From Micromonospora kangleipakensis (GTDB lineage: Bacteria > Actinomycetota > Actinomycetes > Mycobacteriales > Micromonosporaceae): a stretch of DNA of 64,000 bases. The notes under the pieces are model-generated. The model was not told the DNA's origin. It saw only the letters and a program-made list of their open reading frames with translations, and did not search any database. Below, in pieces: positions 26,592 through 34,382 of the stretch (position 1 is the stretch's first letter; every line of letters begins with the position of its first letter). The position numbers and the translations under genes were made by a program. The DNA lies in NCBI RefSeq assembly GCF_004217615.1, contig NZ_SHLD01000001.1:4898001-4962000 (forward strand), in the 5' to 3' direction.

Positions 26592-27041
26592 GACTTCGAT
26601 CAGCGACGGATGAGCCAGCACGAACTCGTACCCGAGCAGGGCACGCCAGAACGGCAGCACCTCGGAACGGACCAGCGCGTCGATGGTGACCTGGACGTTC
26701 TGCCCGGCGGACGGGTCGGCGGGCAGGCCCAGCTCGCGGGCGACCGCCGAAATCCGCCGGGCCAGCTCCACGTCGCCCGCGGTCAGCCCGTAGAAGCCGG
26801 GAATGATCGTGATCAGCCGCACAGTCACACCGCCGTGCCGCAGGTCGACGTCGGGGTGGTGGCCGTCCAGGCCGGCCAGCTCGCCGATCGCCTGGACGAG
26901 CCGGGCGCCGGCCGCGAACGACCCGGTGCGGAAGTAGGCGCACGCTCCCTCGCCCAGCACCCGCCAGTCCCCGACCCCGTCTGCCTCGTGGAACTGACGC
27001 GGGGTGATCCGCTCGGTCGGGTCCGTCGACACCTCAGCCAT
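26328..27041 (-). pseudogene. Pterin-4a-carbinolamine dehydratase-like gene, 3' truncated
   Basis: ATG 27041. The PCD domain is clear: ITPRQFHEADGVGDWRVLGE, LVQAIGELAGLDGHHPDVDL (the HHP active-site motif) and a second region FYGLTAGDVELARRISAVAR. In actinomycetes this domain normally continues into a VOC domain after FWRALLGYE. Here, at about 26615, the sequence switches to unrelated codons and then reads antisense through the 3' end of the Hsp70-like gene down to 26328. The C-terminal domain is therefore lost; the N-terminal domain may still fold, but the gene is broken relative to family length. Confidence 0.7.
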
Positions 27042-27049
27042 GTCACTCC

Positions 27050-27590
27050 TCTCCGCGGCCAGGCCAGCGCGCGGGAGCTGGCCCGGGAGCTGGACGTCAG
27101 CGAGCGGACCGTGCAGCGGGACGTCGAGGCGCTAGCGGCGGCCGGGATACCGCTCGACCGGGGCCGGCGGGCGGATGCCGCCTCGATCGCGGCGGCCGGG
27201 ATACCGCTCGACCGGGGCCGGCGGGCGGATGCCGCCTCGATCGCGGCTACCGCACCCGGCTGACCGGGGTCGGCCTGGACGAGGCCGGAGCGTTGGCGTT
27301 CCTCGGCCTCGCCGGCCCGGCCGAGCAGCTGGGGCTGGGCGAGATGCTGGAGGGCGCACGGATCAAGGTCTGGGCCAGCCTGACCGGCGAGGCGCGGGAG
27401 CGCGCCGGCCGGACGGTGGAGCGGTTCCACCTGGACCCGGTCCGCTGGCACGGCACGCCCGAGCCGGTACCGTGCCTGACCCAGCTCGCCGAAGCGTCTG
27501 GCGCGATCGTCGGGTGCGCCTGCGGTACGTACGGGACGGGCGGGCGGCCACCCGGGAGGTCGACCCCCTCGGGCTCGTCCTCGGACCTTG
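27050..27590 (+). pseudogene. YafY-type HTH/WYL regulator relic
   Basis: The reading frame changes at least twice. The first part encodes ARELARELDVSERTVQRDVE (DeoR-type HTH), then an 18-residue segment repeated in tandem. A second frame encodes RTRLTGVGLDEAGALAFLGL and GEMLEGARIKVWASLTGEAR. A third encodes WRDRRVRLRYVRDGRAATRE, the beginning of the WYL domain, which stops near 27590. The 5' start and most of the WYL domain are missing. Confidence 0.78.
27138..27245 (+). repeat. Two tandem copies of a 54-bp unit
   Basis: Copies 27138-27191 and 27192-27245 look identical base for base. The unit length is a multiple of three and repeats the peptide AAGIPLDRGRRADAASIA inside the WYL-regulator relic. 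It replaces the normal turn between the HTH and linker, so it arose after or during decay of the gene, by slippage or unequal exchange. Confidence 0.9.
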
Positions 27591-27665
27591 CGAGGCCCCC
27601 GTCACCGCGGGTCCATCCGGTGCGGCGCCGGACCGCCGGAGCGGTCCGGCGCCACCGAGGCCGGG

Positions 27666-27986
27666 TCAGCCGTGCTTCTGCTGGCACGGCACGCAGAAGC
27701 GAGCGTGCGGCACCGCCTCCAGCCGTTCTGCCGGGATCGGCGCCGCGCATCGCTCACAGGTTCCGTAGCCACCGTCGGCCATGCGCCGTAGCGCGTCACC
27801 GATCTGCGCCAGGCTCTGCCGGGTGGCGGCGATCAGCGCGGCGCGGGTGTGCGCCTCGCCGGGGTCGCCGGTGTCCGCGGTGAGTTCGGTCAGCCGCGCG
27901 GTCTGCGCCTCGAACTCGGTGCTCAGGGTGGCGCGCAGCCGGGCGCGCCACCGCGGGTCGAGGGTGCCTCGGAGGTCGGTGCTCAT
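27666..27986 (-). CDS. TraR/DksA-type zinc-finger protein
   Basis: A 106-residue protein; ATG 27986 has AAAGGAG 6 nt upstream. The N-terminal helical part (LRATLSTEFEAQTARLTELT) is followed by the DksA/TraR zinc finger: GTCERCAAPIPAERLEAVPH then FCVPCQQ (C-x2-C ... C-x2-C). Proteins of this family bind RNA polymerase through the secondary channel and modulate initiation; actinobacterial short forms are poorly studied. Upstream (28000-28060) is open for a promoter. Confidence 0.88.
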   Translation of the reverse strand: MSTDLRGTLDPRWRARLRATLSTEFEAQTARLTELTADTGDPGEAHTRAALIAATRQSLAQIGDALRRMADGGYGTCERCAAPIPAERLEAVPHARFCVPCQQKHG

Positions 27987-28323
27987 CTGGGGCTCCTTTC
28001 CGGGAAAAGAAGAAGGCCGAAGCCGGATGGCTTCGCCCTGGTGGCCGTACTCGCGGGTGTATGGATTCCCGGAGGGCCACGGCCGGTGGGAACCGGGTTC
28101 GGCAGGCCGTGGATGGGCGCGAGGTCCCGCGCGTCCACCGGGCGGATCGCGGCGACCGCGGACCGCTGGCCGCGGGCAGCAGCCGGCACCGCCGTGAGAA
28201 CGGCGGTGGCGACCAACTGCCGGGCCGGGGACATGCGGCACACCATAGGCCCATCGGGCGGGAACGCCAATGACATTGCGGCCGCGACGTAGCGCGGGCA
28301 CCAGCCTCGGCGAGCAGGATGGC

Positions 28324-28358
28324 GCGACGCCGGTTCCCCGCCGGGGAACCGGCGTCGC
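28324..28358. other. Perfect 16-bp hairpin in non-coding DNA
   Basis: Arms 28324-28339 and 28343-28358 (GCGACGCCGGTTCCCC and its complement) are perfectly paired around a 3-nt loop. No U-run follows on either strand. It lies in the 600-bp stretch 27987-28581, where no gene is supported; a minus-strand frame there has alanine/arginine-rich sequence but no recognised family. Confidence 0.6.
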
Positions 28359-28581
28359 TCATGGAGACGCACCCGCGCCGCGTGGGCGTCCCCCCGCCCA
28401 CGGCCGGCGGCGACCTGATGCCCGACGGCCTGCGTCGGGAGCAGATTATGGCCAAGAGTCCCACCGATTTGACATGATCGCTCTGGAGTCGCGTCGAGCG
28501 TGCGACTCGCGGCAGTTGAGTGCGCCGCGCACACCGCGGCAGCTCCGCGCGTTGCGGAGGCCGTTCGTGAGGTGCTTTCGA

Positions 28582-28977
28582 TCAGGACAGCGCTTCGATG
28601 GGCGCGATCATCACCAGGCCCTTCACAGCGTTGGCGAGGTCCGCGTCGAGCGTGATGAAGGCGTCGGCTTGGAGCTGGGTCAGTGCGACGTATTCGGCGT
28701 CGAGCGTGTCGGGCCACCCGAGCTGGTCGGCAATCTTCCAGGCGACGTTCTGAAGGACACGGTCTCCGAGCAGTCGGATCCGCAGCCCGCGCACGTAGTT
28801 GAGCTGGCGATCGGCGTCCTTCTTTGCCATCTCACCTTGCCGTACTGCTCGAAAGAGGAGCGACAGCATCTGCGAGCGAAGGAGTGTCGGAGCCAAGAGC
28901 TGGTGCTCGTCGGGGATCACGGCCTCGTCGTGGGCCAGCTGAAGTGCCACGTCCGGACCAATCACGTACTTGGTCAT
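28582..28977 (-). CDS. PIN-domain protein (VapC-like toxin)
   Basis: A 131-residue protein; ATG 28977 with GGAG 9 nt upstream. PIN-fold acidic residues are visible in YVIGPDVALQLA (first Asp), TLLRSQMLSLLF, and LDAEYVALTQLQADAFITLD (second and third acidic sites). These proteins are Mg-dependent RNases, most often VapC toxins. I see no VapB-type antitoxin directly upstream, where it would be expected, so this is either an orphan or its antitoxin was lost in the decayed stretch 28978-29500. Confidence 0.82.
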   Translation of the reverse strand: MTKYVIGPDVALQLAHDEAVIPDEHQLLAPTLLRSQMLSLLFRAVRQGEMAKKDADRQLNYVRGLRIRLLGDRVLQNVAWKIADQLGWPDTLDAEYVALTQLQADAFITLDADLANAVKGLVMIAPIEALS

Positions 28978-29714
28978 AGGGGCCATCTCCTCGGCGTCAT
29001 GGGGCATCGTGGGACGACAGGCCCTGTCTCGCGGTACGGGACGGGGTCCGCCGGCCAAGTTTGCGACGGGGACACGAACGGACGGTCGCCCGGCGTGCAC
29101 ACTCGTGGTCTGTTGCCACGACGATGTGGTTGGACGGCTTCACAGCCGGTTGGGGCTTCTCGTCTTGGATGGGCGGCTACCCGGGCGCAAATCCGTGCTG
29201 ATCGGCAACCGCACGTTTCCGGCGACCTCCAGGCAGGTGCCGGGACGCCGGAGGTCGTGGCGTAGGGCGGCATGTGGAGCCGGCCGAGGTCGTCCTCGCC
29301 CACCAGACGCCGGGCACTCCGGCGGCGGGCTTCACCTTCGTCCCTGACCTAAGTACTGGAGTCGCCGCGGCAGGCAGCCGCCGGCGACGGCTACCGAGCC
29401 TCTTCGGTGCGAACCGGGACGCTGCACCGCGTCTGAGGAGGGCAGGTACAGATCCGCACGTGGAAGCCCGTGCCGGCGCGTGCAGTTGAGCGGCGTTCAG
29501 TGAAGTTCGGCGCACCCGCTGCTCCCAATCCGCTCCCCCATGGTCGGCCAACCCCTCCTCGTAGACGGCTCGGTAGGCGGGCGAAGGTTCAGCTCATGTC
29601 CGTCACGGGTGACGAAGTCGAGGACATGGTGGCCCAGCTCCCGACGGAGTTCCGGCAGGTGATCGAACCGGTCAGGACCGCGGGGGCGTCGGGTCGGCGC
29701 CGTGGCACCTTTGG
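28978..29714. other. Decayed region without a supported gene
   Basis: A minus-strand segment near 29600-29650 reads DHLPELRRELGHHVLDFVTR, which looks like the end of a protein, but no start or family is identified. A dispersed motif ACCGGGACGCTGCACC lies at 29413-29428 (see repeat at 43929). No antitoxin for the PIN gene was found. Confidence 0.45.
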
Positions 29715-30935
29715 TCACCATTTGTCCCACGGCACGGTCCAGTCGCCCACCCCGTCGGTGAGCGCCATCCGTCGAGGAGTGTTGCGCACATCGACCACGT
29801 CACCCGGCCGGAACGTCTCGTAGAACCATCGGGCATGGTCCGGTCCGACGTTGATGCAACCGTGCGAGGTGTTCGAGTTGCCGTGCGCACCGATGTTCCA
29901 GTCGGCCAGGTGGACGAACTCGCCCGAGTACGAGATCCGCAGACAGAGCTTGATGACCTCGTCGTAGTAGTTGGGATCCTTGGGATCGACAATCCCGTAG
30001 CTGGCCGAGGTCATCCGGTGCGAGGGCTCCCGGGTCATCACCACGTGCGGGCCGGAGCGCGTCCAGTAGCTGATGACCTCCCCGTTCGCACCCACGGCGG
30101 TGCCGCCCTTGCCCATGCTGATCGGGATGTCCCGCACCATCTTGCCGTCGATGTAGACCTTCATCCGGTGGGTGGTGGCGTCGGCGATGGCGACGCGGGA
30201 CGGGCCGATGGTGAAGTTCGTGCTGGCGTTGGCGCCGCCGTAGACGCCCTTGCCGAGATCATGGCCGAAGAGGTTGACCTTCACCGAGATCTTCGTGCCC
30301 GGGGTCCAGTACTTCGCCGGCCGCCAGTGCGCGTTCTGGCCGTTGATCCAGCGCCACCGTCCCTCGACGGCCGGCGTGGTCTCCACCAGCATCGCCTTCT
30401 CGGCCTCGGCGCGGTTCTTGACGGGCTTGCTGAAGTTCACCATGACCGGTTGGCCGACCCCGTACGTGCCGCCGTCCCGGAGGGCGGTCAGCGCGCTGGC
30501 CTGGAACGTGACCGAAGCGACCCCGGACGGCTTGACGGTGCGGAAGCTGCTCGTGTGCCCGGTCAGCGCGCCGGCGGAGTCGGCCGCCGACACGGTGACC
30601 GTGTAGGTCTTGCCATAGGTCAACTTGCCGGTCGAACGCCACGTCTGCCCGTCGCTGCCGAGTTCGCCGGCGATGGTCTTGCCCCCCGTGGCCACCGAGA
30701 CGTCCTTGAGCGTGCCGCCCTCCACCGCCACGACGACCTGCTCGAGCGGCGACACCTTGGTCGCATCGGCAGCCGGGGTGACGGTCACTCGCACCTCGCC
30801 CGCGGGCGCACTCGCCGCAGCCAGACCGGGCTGCGACCACCTGGCTCCGGACGAGGACCCACGGCTGCAACCTGCAGTCACCAGGCCGGCCGTGACGCCC
30901 AGACCGGTGGCGATCAACTTTCGACGACTGATCAT
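29715..30935 (-). CDS. L,D-transpeptidase lipoprotein
   Basis: A 406-residue protein; ATG 30935 with AAAGGA 5 nt upstream. The N-terminal MISRRKLIATGLGVTAGLVT ends in a lipobox AGC, so it is a lipoprotein; the RR pair leaves Tat export possible. Two Ig-like (LDT IgD) domains follow, about 45-240. The YkuD catalytic domain covers about 250-390, with the signature HGNSNTSHGCINVG; the Cys near 358 is the nucleophile and the preceding His its partner. It builds 3-3 cross-links in peptidoglycan outside the membrane, like mycobacterial LdtMt2. Intact and monocistronic. Confidence 0.95.
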   Translation of the reverse strand: MISRRKLIATGLGVTAGLVTAGCSRGSSSGARWSQPGLAAASAPAGEVRVTVTPAADATKVSPLEQVVVAVEGGTLKDVSVATGGKTIAGELGSDGQTWRSTGKLTYGKTYTVTVSAADSAGALTGHTSSFRTVKPSGVASVTFQASALTALRDGGTYGVGQPVMVNFSKPVKNRAEAEKAMLVETTPAVEGRWRWINGQNAHWRPAKYWTPGTKISVKVNLFGHDLGKGVYGGANASTNFTIGPSRVAIADATTHRMKVYIDGKMVRDIPISMGKGGTAVGANGEVISYWTRSGPHVVMTREPSHRMTSASYGIVDPKDPNYYDEVIKLCLRISYSGEFVHLADWNIGAHGNSNTSHGCINVGPDHARWFYETFRPGDVVDVRNTPRRMALTDGVGDWTVPWDKW

Positions 30936-31622
30936 CGCGATCCTTTCCGCCCGGAGAGTACTTGCCGACGGCGCGCCAGGGGAGCCCCCACCACATCCTT
31001 GTCTTCTCCGCCAGCGGCCCAGACCGGCCGCACCGCAGTTCCCCATTGCCCGTGACGGTTCGCCTTCTGATGATCGGCGACATGATCAATTGGCGTCGGC
31101 GCAGGCCGGACCCAGCATCCCACCCGCGCAACGAGACGTGTGTCGAGGTTTTCCCGGCCGAGCCGTCGCCTGCCGGCCGGGAACTATGGTCGGCATCGCG
31201 ATGTCGCGTCACCGCGACGTCGAGCAACCTCACGCCCTGCGGCACCCGTCGTCGGCAACAGCAACGGCTGGTCCGTGTGGCGCGGCCAGCTCAACGGCTG
31301 TGGCAGGCCGGCGAACCGGTGGAGTGGCGGCAGTATTACAAGGCGGTTTGGACGACAGGCGAGACGCGATGGCGGATCGCAGCGCCAAGAGCCAGGCGAG
31401 ACCTCCCCCTCTCTTCTGGAGGGTCACGCTCCGCGCTCTTCAACCGCATCGATGGTCAGGACACCGTGTACAACGGGAGCTCGGTGAGCGTTTCGGAGGT
31501 GGTGTCCACTTTGTTGGCCGCGGCGGCACGCTCTCGACAACCGTGGGACCTTGGGCAATACCGTCGTCGGATGCACGATCTTGTTCCGCGTCCCCGGCGC
31601 TGTCGCCGTGATACCGCGATGC
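30936..31622. other. No supported gene
   Basis: Besides a likely promoter for the L,D-transpeptidase in the first 100 bp, neither strand shows a credible gene. Short open frames lack starts and families. The right border is the left end of the IS607 element. Confidence 0.45.
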
Positions 31623-31665
31623 ACTCACATCGGCGTACGAATCTGTGAGTATTAGTATCGGTCTG

Positions 31666-32241
31666 ATGAAGCTTGCCGAGTGGGCGCGTCGCAGCGGGGT
31701 GCACCCGCAGACCGCGTACCGATGGTTCCGCGAGGGGACCATGCCGGTGCCCGCTCGGCGTCTTCCGTCTGGCACGATCATGGTGGATGTGGCCGGTGGT
31801 GACACCCAGGGCCGGGTGGTCGTCTACGCCCGGGTGTCGTCGGTCGACCAGGGAGCCGATCTGGATCGGCAGGTAGCCTGTGTGACCGCGTGGGCGACCG
31901 GGCAGGACATGTTCGTCTCCTGGGTGGTGACCGAGGTCGGGTCCGTGCTGAACGGCCGATGCGAGAGGTTCCTCGGGCTGCTGCGCGACCCGAAGGTGAC
32001 CACGATCGTGGTCGAGCACCGGGACCGGTTCGCCCGGTTCGGTGGCGAGTACGTCGAGGCGGCGCTAGCCGCGCAGGGACGTCGGCTGCTGGTGGTCGAC
32101 CCGGCCGGGGTGGACGACGACCTGGTGCGGGACGTGACGGAGATCCTGACCAGCCTGTGTGCCCGGCTGTACGGCCGCCGCGGCGCAGCGGACCGGGCCA
32201 GCCGCGCCGTGGCCGCCGCCACCGCCGGGGACCTTTCGTGA
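31666..32241 (+). CDS. tnpA: IS607-family serine recombinase TnpA
   Basis: A 191-residue protein. N-terminal MerR-like HTH: LAEWARRSGVHPQTAYRWFR. The resolvase catalytic domain starts at VVVYARVSSVDQGADLDRQV (nucleophilic Ser within RVSS) and continues with VVEHRDRFARFGGEYVEAAL, including the conserved RDR(F/L) arginines. The N-terminal position of the HTH distinguishes IS607 recombinases from classical resolvases. ATG 31666 has TAGTAT 7 nt upstream and no ribosome-binding site, so the mRNA may be leaderless; GTG 31645 is an in-frame alternative. The last bases overlap tnpB. Confidence 0.92.
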   Translation: MKLAEWARRSGVHPQTAYRWFREGTMPVPARRLPSGTIMVDVAGGDTQGRVVVYARVSSVDQGADLDRQVACVTAWATGQDMFVSWVVTEVGSVLNGRCERFLGLLRDPKVTTIVVEHRDRFARFGGEYVEAALAAQGRRLLVVDPAGVDDDLVRDVTEILTSLCARLYGRRGAADRASRAVAAATAGDLS

Positions 32242-33665
32242 AACGGTACGAGTCGCCCGCCGGGTGGACCGTTCAGGCGTACAGGTTCGCCCTCGACCCC
32301 AGCGACGTGCAGGTGGCCGGTCTGCGCCGCAACACCGGCGCGGCACGGTTCGCTTTCAACCACATGCTGCGGCGGGTCAGCGCGGTCAAGGCGCAACGCG
32401 CCGCCGAGGCCAGCTACGGGGTGGCCGAGGCGGACCTGACCCCGTGGCAGGGCTGGTCGTTACCGGACCTGCGCCGCACCTGGAACGAAATCAAGACGTG
32501 GGTGGCGCCGTGGTGGGCGGAATGCTCCAAAGAGGCGTTCAACACCGGCCTGGCCAACCTGTCGGCGGCGCTGGGCAACTGGCACGCCTCACGTACCGGT
32601 GCCCGCAAGGGCCGCCGGATGGGCTGGCCCCGGACCAAGAGGAAGCACGGCCGCAGGTCGGCCCGGTTCACCACCGGCGCGATCCGGGTCGACCCCGGCT
32701 ACCGGCACGTGGTGTTGCCACGGCTGGGCCGCATCCGCACCCACGAGTCCACCCGTAAGCTGGCCCGGCGGGTGAAGGCTGGCACCGCGACGATCCTGTC
32801 CGCAACCGTCACCGAGACCGCCGCCAGGTGGTTCTGCTCGTTCCAGGTCGCGGTCAAACGCGCCGTGGGCCGTGCGGCGCACACGCCGAAAGCCGGTCGG
32901 ATCGTCGGCGTGGACACCGGCATCAAGCACCTGGCGGTGCTGTCCACCGGCGAGCTGGTGCCCAACCCGGCACCGTTCAAGGCGGCGTTGAAGAAACTCG
33001 GCAAGGCCCAACGCCGGGCCGCCCGCCGAATCGGCCCGTACGACCCGGCCACCCGGCGTAAGCGGACCGCGTCCAATCGGTGGCAGCGGGCGCAGGACAC
33101 CGTGGCCCGGTTGCACACCACCGTCGCCGCTGTCCGCGCCGACTCGTGGCACCAACTCACCACCCGGCTGGCGCAACAGTTCACCACGGTCGTGGTCGAG
33201 GACCTGCACGTGGCCGGGATGGTCCGCAACCGTAAGCTGGCCAGGGCTCTGATCGACGCCGCCCCGGCGACCCTACGCCGGCACCTTGGCTACAAGACCG
33301 GTTGGTACGGCAGCGTGTTGCACGTCGCCGACCGGTGGTACCCCAGCTCCAAAACCTGTTCAGGCTGTCAAACGGTGAAACCCAAGCTGTCGCTGGCCGA
33401 ACGCACCTTCAACTGCACCACGTGCGGACTGTCCCTGCACCGGGACGTCAACGCCGCACGTAATCTTGCCGGCCTAGTTCGGCACGTCGACCTGGAGTTG
33501 CTGGGCGACGCAAAAACAGGACGTGGAGCCCACGTAAGACCCGTAAGACCTGCACCCGCAGGCGGGGCAGCGGGCCGTGAAGCGTCAAGACCGGTTCACC
33601 CGGTCAACGCCGCCCGGCAACGGACGGCTGCCAATCGTGAGTCACATTTACTCACTGAAAGGTAA
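32238..33665 (+). CDS. tnpB: TnpB RNA-guided endonuclease
   Basis: A 475-residue protein from GTG 32238, overlapping the tnpA stop (GTGA). The N-terminal OrfB_IS605 helices (QAYRFALDPSDVQVAGLRRN, ARFAFNHMLRRV) lead into a split RuvC domain: Asp226 in VGVDTGIKHLAVLS, Glu321 in VVVEDLHVAGMVRNRKLA, Asp403 in LHRDVNAARNLAG. The zinc ribbon is CSGC (374-377) and CTTC (393-396). All catalytic residues are present, so it should cut DNA guided by an RNA transcribed from the element's right end. A basic, low-complexity tail of about 65 residues follows the RuvC domain. Confidence 0.93.
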   Translation: MKRYESPAGWTVQAYRFALDPSDVQVAGLRRNTGAARFAFNHMLRRVSAVKAQRAAEASYGVAEADLTPWQGWSLPDLRRTWNEIKTWVAPWWAECSKEAFNTGLANLSAALGNWHASRTGARKGRRMGWPRTKRKHGRRSARFTTGAIRVDPGYRHVVLPRLGRIRTHESTRKLARRVKAGTATILSATVTETAARWFCSFQVAVKRAVGRAAHTPKAGRIVGVDTGIKHLAVLSTGELVPNPAPFKAALKKLGKAQRRAARRIGPYDPATRRKRTASNRWQRAQDTVARLHTTVAAVRADSWHQLTTRLAQQFTTVVVEDLHVAGMVRNRKLARALIDAAPATLRRHLGYKTGWYGSVLHVADRWYPSSKTCSGCQTVKPKLSLAERTFNCTTCGLSLHRDVNAARNLAGLVRHVDLELLGDAKTGRGAHVRPVRPAPAGGAAGREASRPVHPVNAARQRTAANRESHLLTER

Positions 33666-33670
33666 CGGTA
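33480..33670 (+). ncRNA. Candidate TnpB guide RNA (reRNA/omega RNA) region
   Basis: In IS200/IS605 and IS607 elements the guide RNA is processed from the 3' part of the tnpB transcript and reads into flanking DNA. Here the stretch after the RuvC codons is GC-rich, codes for a non-conserved tail, and contains short hairpins, ending with GTGAGT-N7-ACTCAC at 33637-33655. The guide would be the DNA directly right of the element end. Location is inferred from the family; no conserved RNA model could be tested. Confidence 0.4.
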
Positions 33671-33739
33671 CGACTTCCACGGCGCGCGGTGACCAATCAG
33701 CAGTCGGCGCTGCGCGTGCCGGCGGGAGCGCCGGACAGC

Positions 33740-33835
33740 CCGGACTTCTCTGCCGACGTGGCGATCGACGGCTGGATCGCCCGCGGTGCGCCGCGCGACA
33801 AGCTGGTCCTCGGCATCCCGTACTACGGTCGTCCC
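33740..33835 (+). pseudogene. GH18 chitinase fragment
   Basis: A short frame encodes GWIARGAPRDKLVLGIPYYG R, which matches the conserved segment near the end of GH18 chitinase barrels (ARGAPRDKLVLGxPFYGR). No catalytic DxxDxDxE motif or other parts were found in the window. It lies directly right of the IS607 element. Confidence 0.6.
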
Positions 33836-33911
33836 GGTCACGCCGGCAGTCCCTGCCGCACCGACCACCGGCGACGCCAGGATCGACGCTGCCTGCCCGC
33901 GCATGGCGACA

Positions 33912-34382
33912 TCAATAGTCCTGCCGGCCGGAACCCCACCGGTCGAGCTCGTCGCGAACGGCGGCGGCACCGGCCGGCACCACCCGACTCGCGGTGGTGG
34001 AGACGGCGTCCTGCATCTCGTCCGCCAGCCAGGCCGGGCCGCCTCCGGCCGCCCGCAGCTGGCTTAAGCCTGCGCGTCCCAGCACAACGGCGGCGACGAG
34101 ATAGCCCCCGGTGAGTCCCGCGGTAGCCAGCCGGCGGGGCAAAAAGGTCTCCAGCATGCGCAGCACGGTTGCTGAAGCAGCCCCGACTCCCAGGACGAGA
34201 CACCCCCCGGCGGTGGCGAGCAGCGCCAGGCCGACTCCCGTCGGACGAGCCACCCTCATCAGCTGGGTGCGTACCTCCCGGACCTCCTCACGCACCACCT
34301 CGGCCACGTCCGCAGCCAAGCGCTCGGTCGGGCCAACCGCCCTTCCGGATCCTCCGGACCGTTCCGCCGCCGCGTCACTCAT
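33912..34382 (-). CDS. Phage holin-like membrane protein (Holin-X/PF07332 type)
   Basis: A 156-residue protein; ATG 34382 with GGGGGAG close upstream. The N-terminal amphipathic helix LAADVAEVVREEVREVRTQL precedes two membrane helices (VGLALLATAGGCLVLGVGAA and LTGGYLVAAVVLGRAGL), and a soluble tail follows (ALAD-like LADEMQDAVSTTASRV). This layout is that of the actinobacterial Holin-X family, abundant in chromosomes and mostly unrelated to phage lysis. Function unknown. Confidence 0.75.
   Translation of the reverse strand: MSDAAAERSGGSGRAVGPTERLAADVAEVVREEVREVRTQLMRVARPTGVGLALLATAGGCLVLGVGAASATVLRMLETFLPRRLATAGLTGGYLVAAVVLGRAGLSQLRAAGGGPAWLADEMQDAVSTTASRVVPAGAAAVRDELDRWGSGRQDY

Larger units (their letters stand above)
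31623..33670 (+). mobile_element. IS607-type transposon carrying tnpA and tnpB
   Basis: The element encodes a serine recombinase with a MerR-type HTH, followed by TnpB. At the left, ACTCACA (31623-31629) and TGTGAGT (31644-31650) form an inverted pair. At the right, GTGAGT (33637-33642) and ACTCAC (33650-33655) form another from the same hexamer. These repeated ACTCAC/GTGAGT boxes are candidate TnpA sites. IS607 elements make no target duplication, so exact ends cannot be read from one copy; limits are approximate. Confidence 0.8.

Noticed and set aside
31048..31622. Upstream half of the GH18 chitinase split by the IS607 element
   Set aside because: No chitinase-like peptide found left of the element, so a simple insertion into one gene is not supported.
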